Below are positions 42,138 through 51,380 of a stretch of 64,000 nt of DNA, piece after piece. The position numbers and the translations under genes are program-made. Position 1 is the first letter of the stretch; each line of letters begins with the position of its first letter. Below the pieces are notes generated by a model. The model searched no databases. It saw only the letters and a program-made list of their open reading frames with translations, and was not told where the DNA came from. Origin of the DNA: Modicisalibacter luteus DSM 23508 (GTDB taxonomy: Bacteria; Pseudomonadota; Gammaproteobacteria; Pseudomonadales; Halomonadaceae); the NCBI RefSeq assembly GCF_000378505.1, contig NZ_KB899997.1, positions 62,001-126,000 on the forward strand, read 5' to 3'.

Positions 42138-43191
42138 GTAGGCTGCCTGAGGCCGGGTCCTGAAGATCGATCAGTGCGGCGCGACGCAAGGCCTTAAGGT
42201 CTGCGCTGCCAGTGCAGAAGCAGGCAATGCGCAACTGGCGGATCACGATATCGAAGTGATCGATCACCGCCTGGGTGGATTGCGTGGCGCTGTGCAGTAC
42301 TGCTGCCGCCTGGCCGACTATATTGGCGCCGAGTCGGATCGCCTTGGCGGCATCCACGCCATCCCTGATGCCGCCCGAGGCGATCAGTGGCGTGTCGGGC
42401 AGGGCCTGGCGCACCGACTGCAGGGCCAGGGCGGTGGGAATGCCCCAGCCAGCGAAGGCCATGGCTATCTTGCGCGAGGTGTCGTCCGAGGAGCGCTCCG
42501 CCTCCACGGCAGCCCAGCTGGTGCCGCCGGCCCCAGCCACATCGATCGCGGCCACACCGGCATCGATCAGCGAGCGTGCGACCGAGGCGGAGATGCCGGC
42601 CCCAACCTCCTTGATGACAATCGGGACGCCCAGCGCCACAGCCAGGTATTCGATAGCTTCGAGAATGCCCCGCCAGTCTCGGTCACCGTCAGCCTGGACG
42701 GCTTCCTGAAGTGGGTTGAGATGGACGATGAGCGCGTCGGCGCCGATCATTTCGACGGCACGGCGAGCCCAGTCTGTGCCTTCCCGCTCGATCAATTGGG
42801 CGGCGCCGATATTGCCCAGCAGGGGAATATTCGGCGCAAGCCTGCGCAGGTCGCGGGTCAGTCCATGATCGTTGCCGGACTGAAGCGCCACTCGTTGCGA
42901 GCCGATGGCCAGCGCGATGCCAAGGGCTTCGGCAGCCTCGGCCAGATGGTGGTTGATGGCCTTGGCGCGTGCGGCGCCACCGGTCATTGAGCTGATCAGT
43001 AATGGCGCACGGAGAGGCTTACCCAGTAGCTGGGTAGACAGATCAATGTCATCCAGATGCAACTGTGGCAAGGCGCAATGCACGAACTGATAACGTGCGA
43101 AGCCCGTCTGTCCGGGGCCAAGTGCACGCTGTTCATCCAGTACGATGTCTAGATGATCGTTCTTGCGGTTTACCAGATCGCCATCGGCCAT
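42130..43191 (-). CDS. fni: Type 2 isopentenyl-diphosphate isomerase (FMN-dependent)
   Basis: The 353-residue TIM-barrel protein begins with [12 protein letters not shown] and has [10 protein letters not shown] (about residue 65), [33 protein letters not shown] and [14 protein letters not shown]. It interconverts isopentenyl and dimethylallyl diphosphate with FMN and NADPH. CAGGAG lies before the ATG. First gene of the minus-strand crt operon, as idi is in Pantoea clusters of the type crtE-idi-crtXYIB. Confidence 0.94.
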   Translation of the reverse strand: MADGDLVNRKNDHLDIVLDEQRALGPGQTGFARYQFVHCALPQLHLDDIDLSTQLLGKPLRAPLLISSMTGGAARAKAINHHLAEAAEALGIALAIGSQRVALQSGNDHGLTRDLRRLAPNIPLLGNIGAAQLIEREGTDWARRAVEMIGADALIVHLNPLQEAVQADGDRDWRGILEAIEYLAVALGVPIVIKEVGAGISASVARSLIDAGVAAIDVAGAGGTSWAAVEAERSSDDTSRKIAMAFAGWGIPTALALQSVRQALPDTPLIASGGIRDGVDAAKAIRLGANIVGQAAAVLHSATQSTQAVIDHFDIVIRQLRIACFCTGSADLKALRRAALIDLQDPASGSLHG

Positions 43192-43233
43192 GCGCGTCTC
43201 CTGGGCCTGAGGATGACAAATTGCTATTGTTGA

Positions 43234-43268
43234 GAGTAATACCTAGAGTTATACCTAACTTGTACAAG
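43234..43268. promoter_or_regulatory. Tandem 12 bp repeat and palindrome in the crtE-idi divergent region
   Basis: Two abutting 12-base units, GAGTAATACCTA (43234-43245) and GAGTTATACCTA (43246-43257), differ at one position and are followed at once by the palindrome CTTGTACAAG (43259-43268). They lie 43 bases from the idi start and 100 from the crtE start. This is the expected place for a shared regulator of carotenoid synthesis. Which protein binds is unknown; a light- or B12-responsive MerR-type regulator is one possibility by analogy only. Confidence 0.6.
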
Positions 43269-43367
43269 CAGGGTAATGGAAATCCGGGGTTCGTCAATCG
43301 ATACCAAACCCACCGTATCTTCAAGATAACAACGTCGCGCCGGGGTGCATAACGGGAGTGTCTCTAG

Positions 43368-44318
43368 ATGGGCTCAATAACACATAGACCCGAAGACGTT
43401 AACGTGGCCGCGAGCGAATTTTCCCATCTTCGCTGCCAGATCGATGCACGCCTGGAACAACTACTGCCGAGGCAGGCAGACGATCCCGTGACTCTGGCGA
43501 TGCGCGATTGCCTGCTATCCGGTGGCAAGCGCGTGCGCCCCTGTCTGTTGATTCTCACCGCAAGGGGGCTGGGAAACGACTCGCCGCCTCTGCTTGACCT
43601 GGGGTGTGCCGTGGAGATGATCCACAGCGCCTCGCTGATTCTCGACGATCTACCCTGCATGGATGACGCCAGCCTGCGTCGGGGGCGGCCGACAACCCAT
43701 CGTCAGTACGGTGAGGACATTGCCATGCTCTCGATGGTGGCGCTATTGAGTCGTGCGTTCGGCCTGGTGTCGGAAGCGTCCGGTCTCGCTCCTGAAATAT
43801 GTACGCAGATGGTGACCCAGCTTTCCCGGGCGGTCGGTGATCAGGGCCTGGTCAGGGGGCAGTATCAGGACCTGCATGCATCCCAGCAGTTGCGCAGCGT
43901 GAATGACGTATCCACGACGAACACGCTCAAGACAGGCGTGTTGTTCCAGGCAACCCTGGCCTTGGCGGGGCTCGCCGCCGGCGCGAACGAACTCACCGCG
44001 TCACGTCTGAAGTGTTTTGCCCTGGCATTCGGTCAGGCGTACCAGCTTTACGACGATCTCACCGATGGATTGGCGGTGAACGGCAAGGATGTCGATCAGG
44101 ATAATGGCAAGACGACGCTTGTCGCCCTGCTCGGCGAGGAGGAAGTGCGCCAGCGGTTGGCGGGACACCTGGCCAAGGCAGACCGGCACTTGACTGCAGT
44201 TTTCGGTGCCGATTCGTCGCTTGGCCGGTTCATGCATGGCCTGTTCTCCCGCTTCGACCATGAGCACGGGGGGCTACTTTCCCAGAGGGCGAGCGCTTTT
44301 CCCTTGTCTCGGCATTAG
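43368..44318 (+). CDS. crtE: Geranylgeranyl diphosphate synthase CrtE
   Basis: The 316-residue polyprenyl synthase has GGKRVRPCL (about residue 50), the first Asp-rich motif in LILDDLPCMDDASLRRGRPTTH (about residues 90-108), and the second in QLYDDLTDGLAV (about residue 227). It elongates farnesyl diphosphate to GGPP, the crt pathway entry. GGGAG lies 8 nt before the ATG. Unlike the usual cluster, crtE is on the opposite strand to idi-crtXYIB and fires divergently from their shared promoter region. Confidence 0.94.
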   Translation: MGSITHRPEDVNVAASEFSHLRCQIDARLEQLLPRQADDPVTLAMRDCLLSGGKRVRPCLLILTARGLGNDSPPLLDLGCAVEMIHSASLILDDLPCMDDASLRRGRPTTHRQYGEDIAMLSMVALLSRAFGLVSEASGLAPEICTQMVTQLSRAVGDQGLVRGQYQDLHASQQLRSVNDVSTTNTLKTGVLFQATLALAGLAAGANELTASRLKCFALAFGQAYQLYDDLTDGLAVNGKDVDQDNGKTTLVALLGEEEVRQRLAGHLAKADRHLTAVFGADSSLGRFMHGLFSRFDHEHGGLLSQRASAFPLSRH

Positions 44319-44431
44319 TGCCTGGCTATCCGACTCCTGATTCCCGTGAGGCGTAGCGCTTTACACAGGGTGCCTTGCGGTCGATCATATCGTTACCCGA
44401 GCTCCTCGGGGCCACAATTCATCTCATTCAC

Positions 44432-44650
44432 TGTCGCCAGGGGTGTCCTGCCAACCGGTAGGGCTGAGATTGTCCTGTTGAGCTTGAAGCGATCGAACGA
44501 CGGCCAGGCAAAAAGGACGAGGGAGCGAAGTTTACGCATGGTAAATGAGCATCCCAACATCCTGTAACGCCGCATGGTCGAGTGCAGAGGCTTCTTGCTG
44601 GGCTGACCCTGGAACCTGATCCGGTTAATACCGGCGGAGGAAGAGCGACA
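44432..44650 (+). promoter_or_regulatory. TPP riboswitch (thi-box) with long P3 insert
   Basis: The conserved aptamer core is plain: GGGGTGTCC (44440 on), P2 CCTGCC/GGTAGG with an AACC loop, GGCTGAGA (44460s), then ACCCTGGAACCTGATCC and GGTTAATACCGGCGGAGGAA (44606-44642). About 140 bases separate the CTGAGA and ACCC parts, far more than the usual short P3. The closing stem P1 is TGTCGC (44432-44437) with GCGACA (44645-44650), whose last A is the first base of the start codon. The GGAGGAAGAG ribosome site is part of the aptamer 3' strand. Ligand binding should therefore hide both ribosome site and start codon, giving direct translational repression. Confidence 0.9.
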
Positions 44651-46041
44651 TGCTGTACGCCACCCTGGCGGCGCTGGGCGCTGCCTTGTTGCTGTTTGCC
44701 ATTCTTGGCCTGCGCGCCAGCCGCGCCGGTACCAATCTCGACGATTACGTCACTGCGCGCAATTCCCAGAATGCTTCGACCCTGGGACTGTCTTTCCTGG
44801 CCTCGGGCATGGGTGCATGGATTCTTTTTGCGCCGCCGGAAGTGGGGGCGTTCGTCGGTCCTGTAGCGTTGGGGGGCTATGCGCTTGGTTCGGCACTGCC
44901 GTTCATCGTGCTGGCGTTATGCGGTCCAGCGATTCGTCGTCACCTGCCCGAAGGGCGCAGCATCGGCGAGTTCGCGGCATCGCGCTTCGGTAATGGCGTG
45001 CGCCGCTACGTGTCGCTGATTTCGGTGCTCTACATGGCCTGCTTTCTGGCCGCGGAGTTGACCGCCATCGGCGGGATTACTGCGCTGCTGTCGGGCGTAC
45101 CGGGCGGGGTGGTGGTCGTCGCAGTCGCCGCCATCACTTTTACCTACACCGCCTTGGGTGGGCTGCGGGCGAGCCTGGTCACCGATCGTTGGCAGGCCCT
45201 GTTGTTGATCGGGCTGCTCGCCGTGGTGGGCGTTGTTGCCCTGCAGCGCCTGCCAGCCATGCCGGCCGAGGCGATGCTGCCCAGCGCGCCGACCGGCAGT
45301 GCGCTGGGCGTCGCGCTGACGCTGGTGATCGCTGTGACCGCGGCCAACCTCTTTCATCAGGGCTACTGGCAGCGTGTATGGGCGGCCAAGAACGGGGCGG
45401 CCTTGGGGCTGGGCGCTGTGCTGGGCGGCGTGACGACGGTTGTCGTCGTCACGGTAGTCGGAGGACTGGGCATTCTCGCGGCAATGAGCGGAATAGGACT
45501 GGGGGAACCGCCGATGCCGTTCTTCGCACTGCTCAGCGAAGCGCCGGGCTGGCTCAAGCTCTTGGCGCTGGTGCTCGCGGTAACGCTGGTCGCCTCCAGC
45601 GTGGACACGCTACAGAACGGCATTGCCTCGCTGGCCGTGGGGGATGGCCTGTCGCGGCGGGGGTTGTCGCTGAATGGCGCGCGTTGGCTGACGGTGGCGC
45701 TGATGGTGCCAGTCGTGATCATTGCGTTGCAGGGCGTATCGGTGCTGCGCCTGTTTCTGATTGCCGATCTGCTTTGTGCGACGGCCGTAGTGCCGGTGTT
45801 GCTGGGCTTGTGGTCGCGCATGAGCACGATAGCGGCCGTGAGTGGTGGTTTGGCAGGACTGGTCGGCGCCGTGTTGCCGGGATGGATTGCCCAAGGCAGT
45901 TTGCAGGCCGGTCTGCTCGCAGCGAGCTTCCCCGGCGGTGTCCCGACATTGGCGCCTTTCGCTGGCGCGCTGGTGGCCTCCTGCGTGGTGGGCATACTGG
46001 TTGCGATGGTGAAGCCGCGGCCCAGCCCGCAATACACCTAG
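44650..46041 (+). CDS. Sodium/solute symporter (SSS family), putative thiamine-related transporter (ThiV-like)
   Basis: The 463-residue protein has 13 or so membrane helices and SSS-family landmarks: the early segment GLSFLASGMGAWILFAPPEVGAF (about residues 49-71), FTYTALGGLRASLVTDRWQALLL, FHQGYWQRVWAAKNG and SSVDTLQNG. It is controlled by the TPP riboswitch directly upstream. SSS transporters under TPP control have been named ThiV and are thought to import thiamine or its pyrimidine precursors. Substrate assignment here rests on the riboswitch, not on binding-site residues. Confidence 0.82.
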   Translation: MLYATLAALGAALLLFAILGLRASRAGTNLDDYVTARNSQNASTLGLSFLASGMGAWILFAPPEVGAFVGPVALGGYALGSALPFIVLALCGPAIRRHLPEGRSIGEFAASRFGNGVRRYVSLISVLYMACFLAAELTAIGGITALLSGVPGGVVVVAVAAITFTYTALGGLRASLVTDRWQALLLIGLLAVVGVVALQRLPAMPAEAMLPSAPTGSALGVALTLVIAVTAANLFHQGYWQRVWAAKNGAALGLGAVLGGVTTVVVVTVVGGLGILAAMSGIGLGEPPMPFFALLSEAPGWLKLLALVLAVTLVASSVDTLQNGIASLAVGDGLSRRGLSLNGARWLTVALMVPVVIIALQGVSVLRLFLIADLLCATAVVPVLLGLWSRMSTIAAVSGGLAGLVGAVLPGWIAQGSLQAGLLAASFPGGVPTLAPFAGALVASCVVGILVAMVKPRPSPQYT

Positions 46042-46065
46042 GTGGCGCCTCACAGCACCCGGCAC

Positions 46066-46983
46066 TCAGTTGCCTGTTGCTCGGGCGCAGGCGGCCTGGC
46101 ACGTGTCCTGCAGGGCATGTGCCAAGGCCCGGGTCGCCGGTCCCGCCCCGTCACGGTCCGCAAAAACCATATACAGCGTTTCCTGCCGACTGCCCCCTTC
46201 GATGAGCGGCAACGGTTTCAGCTGGCCCGCGGCCAACTCTTCCCGGATATGTTCGCGCGGCAGCCAGGCGAACCCCAGCCCCTGAGTGACAAACTGGATT
46301 GAAGTCTTGAGGTGAGACACGGTCCAGCGCTGTTCGGCGCCGAGCCAGCCGGCATCCTGACGGCGCTTGAGCCCACTGTCGCGGACCACGAACTGGCGAT
46401 GACCGGCCAGGTCCTGAGATGTCAGCTCACGCTCTAGCTGGTGCAAGGCATGCTGGGCATGGGCGACAGCAATGAACTCGATCGGCATCAATGCCTGCCC
46501 AAGAAAGCCAGGCGGCATGCGATTGGTGACGATCAGGTCAGCCTCATGATTAAGCAGGGCCTCGTGGGTACCGGAAAGCACCGACTCGATCAGTTGTACC
46601 CGAGTGGCGCGGCTCTCGGGGACGAAGGCAGTCAGTGCCCGCCCGAGCAGGTCGGGCGGAAAGATGATCTCCACGGCCAGCCGGACTTCAGTCTCCCAGC
46701 CTTGTGCCAGGTTATCGGCCAGTCGCTCCAGGCGAAGGGCCTCGTCGATCAGCACCCGGGCGCGTCGCAGCAGTGCCTCGCCGGCGTCCGAGAGTTCCGC
46801 CTTGCGCCCGCGTAATGTCAGCACATCGACAGGCAGGTGCTCCTGCATGCCCTTGAGGGCATAGCTTACCGAGGACTGGCTCTTGTTCAGCGCCTCTGCG
46901 GCCTGAGCGAAGCTGCCTTCGTCGACCACCGCCTGAAGGACTGCCCACTGTTCCAGGCTGATACGGGGGATGCGTGTCGTCAT
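46066..46983 (-). CDS. LysR family regulator of the DoxX-pirin genes
   Basis: The 305-residue LysR-type regulator has an HTH at residues 10-50 (LEQWAVLQAVVDEGSFAQAAEALNKSQSSVSYALKGMQEHL) and a substrate-binding domain after residue 90. It is transcribed divergently from the DoxX-pirin pair, a pairing often conserved in proteobacteria. The 128 bp region between them holds a 17 bp inverted repeat that could be its box. Inducer unknown. Confidence 0.88.
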   Translation of the reverse strand: MTTRIPRISLEQWAVLQAVVDEGSFAQAAEALNKSQSSVSYALKGMQEHLPVDVLTLRGRKAELSDAGEALLRRARVLIDEALRLERLADNLAQGWETEVRLAVEIIFPPDLLGRALTAFVPESRATRVQLIESVLSGTHEALLNHEADLIVTNRMPPGFLGQALMPIEFIAVAHAQHALHQLERELTSQDLAGHRQFVVRDSGLKRRQDAGWLGAEQRWTVSHLKTSIQFVTQGLGFAWLPREHIREELAAGQLKPLPLIEGGSRQETLYMVFADRDGAGPATRALAHALQDTCQAACARATGN

Positions 46984-47013
46984 GAAGCGGGCCTCATGGA
47001 TATGGAATCATCG

Positions 47014-47030
47014 AAAACGTCGATCGTTTT
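47014..47030. promoter_or_regulatory. Possible LysR box upstream of the DoxX gene
   Basis: AAAACG and CGTTTT flank the 5-base centre TCGAT in the divergent region. The match to a T-N11-A LysR box is approximate, and the call rests mainly on position and symmetry. Confidence 0.4.
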
Positions 47031-47111
47031 GCGCTAAACATTGCGACATTTCCGGTGAAAGCAGCGCGTATCCTGAGTTCAGTGACTCATCACCGAACTC
47101 AGGAGTCTTTC

Positions 47112-47555
47112 ATGAAATCACAAATACTCTCTCAGATGGTATCCACCCGCTCCAGCCTGGCGACACTGGCCCTGCGCGTGCCGGTGGGGCTGATCTTCAT
47201 GGCGCACGGCGCCCAGAAGTTGTTTGGCTGGTTCGGCGGTTACGGTCTCGAAGGGACCGGGCAATGGTTGGCATCGATCGGTATCGAGCCGGGGTATCTA
47301 ATGGCGCTGCTGGTCGGTGGCGCCGAGTTTTTCGGCGGGCTGGCGCTGCTGCTGGGCCTGCTGGTTCGTCCGGCTGCTGCAGTGCTGGCCTTTGCCATGT
47401 TGGTGGCGATCTTTAGCGTGCATATCGGCAATGGCCTGTTCATGAGCAATAACGGTTACGAGTTCGCCTTGGCCCTGCTGGCCATTTCGGTCTCGCTGGT
47501 CTTCAGTGGTGCCGGTAGCGTGTCACTCGATCGCCGCTGGGCGCAGCACGTCTGA
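47112..47555 (+). CDS. DoxX family membrane protein
   Basis: The 147-residue inner membrane protein has four helices (about residues 20-40, 62-84, 88-105 and 116-135). The DoxX signature LRVPVGLIFMAHGAQKLFGWFGGYGLEGTGQWL is near residue 22. CAGGAG precedes ATG 47112; the frame is open 19 codons further upstream but without a ribosome site. DoxX relatives act with quinol oxidases or in oxidative-stress complexes. It precedes the pirin gene by 34 nt in one transcript. Confidence 0.88.
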   Translation: MKSQILSQMVSTRSSLATLALRVPVGLIFMAHGAQKLFGWFGGYGLEGTGQWLASIGIEPGYLMALLVGGAEFFGGLALLLGLLVRPAAAVLAFAMLVAIFSVHIGNGLFMSNNGYEFALALLAISVSLVFSGAGSVSLDRRWAQHV

Positions 47556-47589
47556 CTTCATCTAGCCACTCCAAACGGAGGAAATCATC

Positions 47590-48285
47590 ATGATCGTTCG
47601 TCCAGGGAATCAGCGCGGTTACGCCGACCATGGCTGGTTGCGCTCTTTTCACACTTTCTCGTTCGCCAACTATTACGATCCTGCGCATATGGGATTCAGG
47701 GCGCTGCGGGTGATCAACGAGGACCGTGTCGAGGGCGGCAAGGGCTTTGGTGCTCATGCCCACCGTGACATGGAAATCATCTCCTACGTTCTGGAGGGCG
47801 AGCTGGCTCACCAGGACAGTATGGGCAACGGTGAGATCATCCGTCCCGGTGAGGTCCAGCGTATGTCGGCGGGCACCGGTGTGCGTCATAGCGAGTTCAA
47901 TAACGCCAGGGATCGCCAGGTACACTTTCTACAGATCTGGATCGAACCTGAGCGTGCCGGTATTGCGCCCAGCTACGAACAGAAAGCGTTTCCCGTGGCC
48001 GATCGCCAGGATCAGTGGCGGCTGGTCGCCTCGCGCGATGGACGAGATGGCGCAGTCACGGTGCATCAGGATGTCAACCTGTACGCCTCGCTGGTGGCCC
48101 CTGCACAAGCACTGTCGTTCGTCGTGCCCGATGCCCGCCACGCCTGGCTGCACGTGGCGCGCGGCAAGGTCGAGATCAATGGCCAGGCACTGTCGGCTGG
48201 AGATGCCGCCGCCTTTGAGCCTGGCGAGGCCATCGACGTGACGGGGCTCGAGGACGCAGAACTGCTGTTGTTCGACTTGGCCTGA
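47590..48285 (+). CDS. Pirin family protein, YhhW-type quercetinase-like
   Basis: The 231-residue bicupin protein is very close to E. coli YhhW throughout: DHGWLRSFHTFSFANYYDPAHMGFRALRVINED, the metal site GAHAHRDMEI (about residue 57) and MSAGTGVRHSEFN (about residue 98). Four metal ligands (His, His, His, Glu) are in place. YhhW cleaves quercetin in vitro; the physiological substrate is unknown. ACGGAGG precedes the ATG. Co-transcribed with the DoxX gene. Confidence 0.9.
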   Translation: MIVRPGNQRGYADHGWLRSFHTFSFANYYDPAHMGFRALRVINEDRVEGGKGFGAHAHRDMEIISYVLEGELAHQDSMGNGEIIRPGEVQRMSAGTGVRHSEFNNARDRQVHFLQIWIEPERAGIAPSYEQKAFPVADRQDQWRLVASRDGRDGAVTVHQDVNLYASLVAPAQALSFVVPDARHAWLHVARGKVEINGQALSAGDAAAFEPGEAIDVTGLEDAELLLFDLA

Positions 48286-48383
48286 CACAGCGACGGACCA
48301 AAGAGAGGGGCTTCGGGTTTGCAACCGAGGCGGTGCATGGCCAGACTCTGATCTGACCATACATACCGCCGCGGAGAGAGACC

Positions 48384-50075
48384 ATGAGTGAAGAGACCCC
48401 CCAGGACAAGCGCCGTCGTTACTCCGGCCCGGTTGTCGACGGTCCGGGAAAGGCCGCCAGCCGCGCCATGCTGCGGGCGGTGGGGTTCAGTGACGAAGAT
48501 TTCACCAAGCCCCAGGTGGGCATCGCCTCGACCTGGAGTCAAGTCACGCCGTGCAATAGCCATATCGACACCTTGGCCGAACAGGCGCGTCTCGGAGCCG
48601 ATGTGGCTGGTGGCAAGGGTGTGATCTTCAACACCATCACCATCTCCGACGGTATCGCCAACGGCACCGAGGGCATGAAGTACTCACTGGTCTCACGCGA
48701 GGTCATTGCCGATTCCATCGAGACGGTGGCCGGCTGCGAGGGGTTCGACGGCTTGGTGGCCATTGGTGGCTGCGACAAGAACATGCCGGGCTGCATGATG
48801 GGGCTGGCACGTCTCAACCGGCCCAGTATCTTCGTCTATGGCGGGACCATCCTGCCCGGCGAGAACCACACCGATATCGTCTCGGTATTCGAGGCCATGG
48901 GCGCCCACTCACGTGGCGATATCGACCGCATCGCCGTCAAGCAGATCGAGGAGACAGCGATTCCCGGGCCGGGTTCGTGCGGTGGCATGTATACCGCCAA
49001 TACCATGGCGTCGGCGATCGAGGCGCTGGGCATGAGCCTGCCCAACAGTTCGGCGCAGAACGCCGTCTCGCAGACCAAGCGCGACGATTGTCATGCCGCC
49101 GGTGAGGCGGTGCTGGAATTGCTCGAGCGTGACCTCAAGCCCAGCGACATCATGACCCGCGAGGCCTTCGAGAATGCCATTACCGTGGTCATCGCACTCG
49201 GCGGCTCGACCAACGCCATACTGCACCTGATCGGCATGGCCAGTACCATCGGTGTCGAGCTGTCGCTGGAGGATTTCACGCGCATCGGTAAACGCGTACC
49301 GGTGGTTGCCGACCTGCGCCCCAGCGGTCATTACATGATGAGCGAGCTGGTCGCCATCGGCGGCATCCAGCCGTTGATGAAGACGCTGCTCGATGCCGGG
49401 CTGCTGCATGGCGACTGCCTGACCGTGACCGGCCGGACGCTGGCCGAGAACCTGGCCGACGTGAAACCCTACCCGGATGACCAGCAGATCATCATGCCGC
49501 TGGACAAGCCGATCAAGGCGCAGAGTCACCTGCGTATCCTGTACGGCAACCTGGCGCCTACCGGCGCAGTAGCCAAGATCACCGGCAAGGAGGGCACGCG
49601 CTTCACCGGGCGCGCCCGGGTGTTCGGCTCCGAGGAGGAAGCGCAGGCGCGCATCAACGACGGTACCGTGGTCGCTGGCGACGTGCTGGTGATCCGCTAC
49701 GAAGGGCCCAAGGGCGGCCCGGGCATGCGCGAGATGCTCACGCCGACCTCGGCGATCATGGGGCGCGGCCTGGGCAACGACGTAGCGCTCATTACCGACG
49801 GACGATTCTCGGGTGGCAGCCACGGCTTCGTGGTCGGCCACGTGACGCCGGAAGCCTTCGAGGGCGGCCCCATCGCCCTGGTCGAGGATGGTGACGAGAT
49901 CACCATCGATGCCGAGGCCGACGTCATCGAGGTCAATATCAGTGACGACGAACTGGCACGACGCCGGGCCGACTGGCGTCAGCCCGAGCCGCGCTACACA
50001 CGAGGCGTGCTGGCCAAATACGCGCGTACTGTGAACTCTGCATCCAAGGGTGCCGTCACCGACGTGCTGGAATAA
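48384..50075 (+). CDS. ilvD: Dihydroxy-acid dehydratase IlvD
   Basis: The 563-residue iron-sulfur dehydratase of branched-chain amino acid synthesis converts dihydroxy-isovalerate and dihydroxy-methylvalerate to the keto acids. Cluster and active-site motifs are visible: [15 protein letters not shown]-like [12 protein letters not shown] (about residue 53), [12 protein letters not shown] (about residue 130), [13 protein letters not shown] (about residue 195), and the C-terminal [20 protein letters not shown]. The length fits the shorter IlvD subgroup rather than the 616-residue E. coli type. GCGGAGAGAG precedes the ATG. Confidence 0.95.
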   Translation: MSEETPQDKRRRYSGPVVDGPGKAASRAMLRAVGFSDEDFTKPQVGIASTWSQVTPCNSHIDTLAEQARLGADVAGGKGVIFNTITISDGIANGTEGMKYSLVSREVIADSIETVAGCEGFDGLVAIGGCDKNMPGCMMGLARLNRPSIFVYGGTILPGENHTDIVSVFEAMGAHSRGDIDRIAVKQIEETAIPGPGSCGGMYTANTMASAIEALGMSLPNSSAQNAVSQTKRDDCHAAGEAVLELLERDLKPSDIMTREAFENAITVVIALGGSTNAILHLIGMASTIGVELSLEDFTRIGKRVPVVADLRPSGHYMMSELVAIGGIQPLMKTLLDAGLLHGDCLTVTGRTLAENLADVKPYPDDQQIIMPLDKPIKAQSHLRILYGNLAPTGAVAKITGKEGTRFTGRARVFGSEEEAQARINDGTVVAGDVLVIRYEGPKGGPGMREMLTPTSAIMGRGLGNDVALITDGRFSGGSHGFVVGHVTPEAFEGGPIALVEDGDEITIDAEADVIEVNISDDELARRRADWRQPEPRYTRGVLAKYARTVNSASKGAVTDVLE

Positions 50076-50079
50076 TGGA

Positions 50080-50568
50080 ATGGCTGCGCCGGTTCACGAT
50101 ATAGCTTCGCCGATCGGTGTCATCGCCGATACCCACGGCACGCTGCGCGACGAGGCGCTGGTGATGCTCGATGACTGCGAGCTGCTGCTGCATCTGGGCG
50201 ACGTGGGTAGTCGTGAACGTGACGAGGAGATTCTGGCGCGTCTGGCCGGCCTGGCGCCGCTGTATGCCGTACGTGGCAATATCGATACGCCTGGCTGGGG
50301 CGAGCGGCTACCCGTGACTCAGGATCTCGTCGTCAATGGCTGGCGATTGCACCTGGTCCATGATCTTGCCGACTTCGCTCCTGATACAGCTTGCGATGCC
50401 GTGCTGCACGGGCATTCCCACAAGCCGCGCAACGAATGGCAGGATGGGCGGCTGCTGTTCAACTCGGGTGGGGGAGGGCGGCGGCGTTTCAAGCTGCCGA
50501 TCACCGTGGGCAAACTGTGGGCGGATGCGCGCGGATTGAGAGGGGCGATTCTGCACCTACCGATCTGA
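50080..50568 (+). CDS. YfcE/MJ0936-type metallophosphoesterase
   Basis: The 162-residue calcineurin-fold phosphoesterase has GVIADTHGTLRDE (metal-binding DxH, about residue 14), LLLHLGDVGS (GD, about 40), YAVRGNID (GN, about 63) and VLHGHSHKPR (GHxH, about 107). All metal ligands are present. It starts 4 nt after the ilvD stop without a good ribosome site, which suggests read-through translation from ilvD. YfcE relatives cleave phosphodiesters in vitro. Confidence 0.88.
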   Translation: MAAPVHDIASPIGVIADTHGTLRDEALVMLDDCELLLHLGDVGSRERDEEILARLAGLAPLYAVRGNIDTPGWGERLPVTQDLVVNGWRLHLVHDLADFAPDTACDAVLHGHSHKPRNEWQDGRLLFNSGGGGRRRFKLPITVGKLWADARGLRGAILHLPI

Positions 50569-50596
50569 GACACGGCAGGTGCAGCAAGCATTTCGG

Positions 50597-51268
50597 TTAC
50601 TGAGCACCGTTATCCATCTGCTGCCGGATCATCTGCTCCATGGTCACGGCGTTTTCCGGCAACTCGAACGTACTTGCATCAGGAGAGGCATCGGCGATTT
50701 CGGCGACCTTGAAACGCTCGCCGAAGCGCAGCATGCCCTGATCACGCTCGAGAATCGCCTTACCGATCGGGTCGGTGCGGCCCATGACGGCTTTTACATA
50801 ATCCTGGAAAGCGCCCAGCATCTCATGCGCCAGCGGATCGTCGCTGAGCACCAGCGTATCTTCGTGGCTCTGGCCGCCGCGGTCGGTCCACGCGAGGCGG
50901 TATACATCGCCTTCGATACCGGCGACGGTTTCCGTCTTGCCGGTGGCTTCCAGACTATCGACGGTTTCTGCCTGGGTGGCCATCGCGCCGGCGTCGTCAC
51001 CCATCGAATCGCTCATTTCCCTGAGCATCGACATATCCATGATGAGTGGCTGTCCGCCCTGCTGGGTCACCATGTATCCCTTGCCATCGCGCATCAGCAT
51101 ATAGCCATGCTGCTGTTGGCTGGGAAAATCCATGCGCATCTTGTCGCCGGCCCAGTGGATCTGCATCTGCATGTTCTGCTGGCTGTCGTTCGAGGTGATG
51201 GTGGCCTTGCCGTCGGCGAATGCCGGCATGGCAGCAGCGAACATCATCCCTGCGAGGAGCTTTTTCAT
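50597..51268 (-). CDS. DUF4412-type secreted protein
   Basis: The 223-residue protein has a Sec signal peptide (MKKLLAGMMFAAAMPAFA). The mature part has the beta-rich pattern of DUF4412: MQIHWAGDKMRMDFPSQQQHGYMLMRDGKGYMVTQQGG, and a Glu/Asp/Met-rich middle. Periplasmic location is likely; function unknown. ATG 51268 follows GGAGAACCTC, and an earlier in-frame Met 71 codons upstream is out of context. Confidence 0.75.
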   Translation of the reverse strand: MKKLLAGMMFAAAMPAFADGKATITSNDSQQNMQMQIHWAGDKMRMDFPSQQQHGYMLMRDGKGYMVTQQGGQPLIMDMSMLREMSDSMGDDAGAMATQAETVDSLEATGKTETVAGIEGDVYRLAWTDRGGQSHEDTLVLSDDPLAHEMLGAFQDYVKAVMGRTDPIGKAILERDQGMLRFGERFKVAEIADASPDASTFELPENAVTMEQMIRQQMDNGAQ

Positions 51269-51380
51269 GAGGTTCTCCGAGGTCGCATCCTTGAGTAGGC
51301 GTAGCACATATGGTGTCACGCAGCACGTCGTTACCGTGCCTACCCTAGCCAAGCCGGATGATGCGGCCAAGTAGCGGGAC

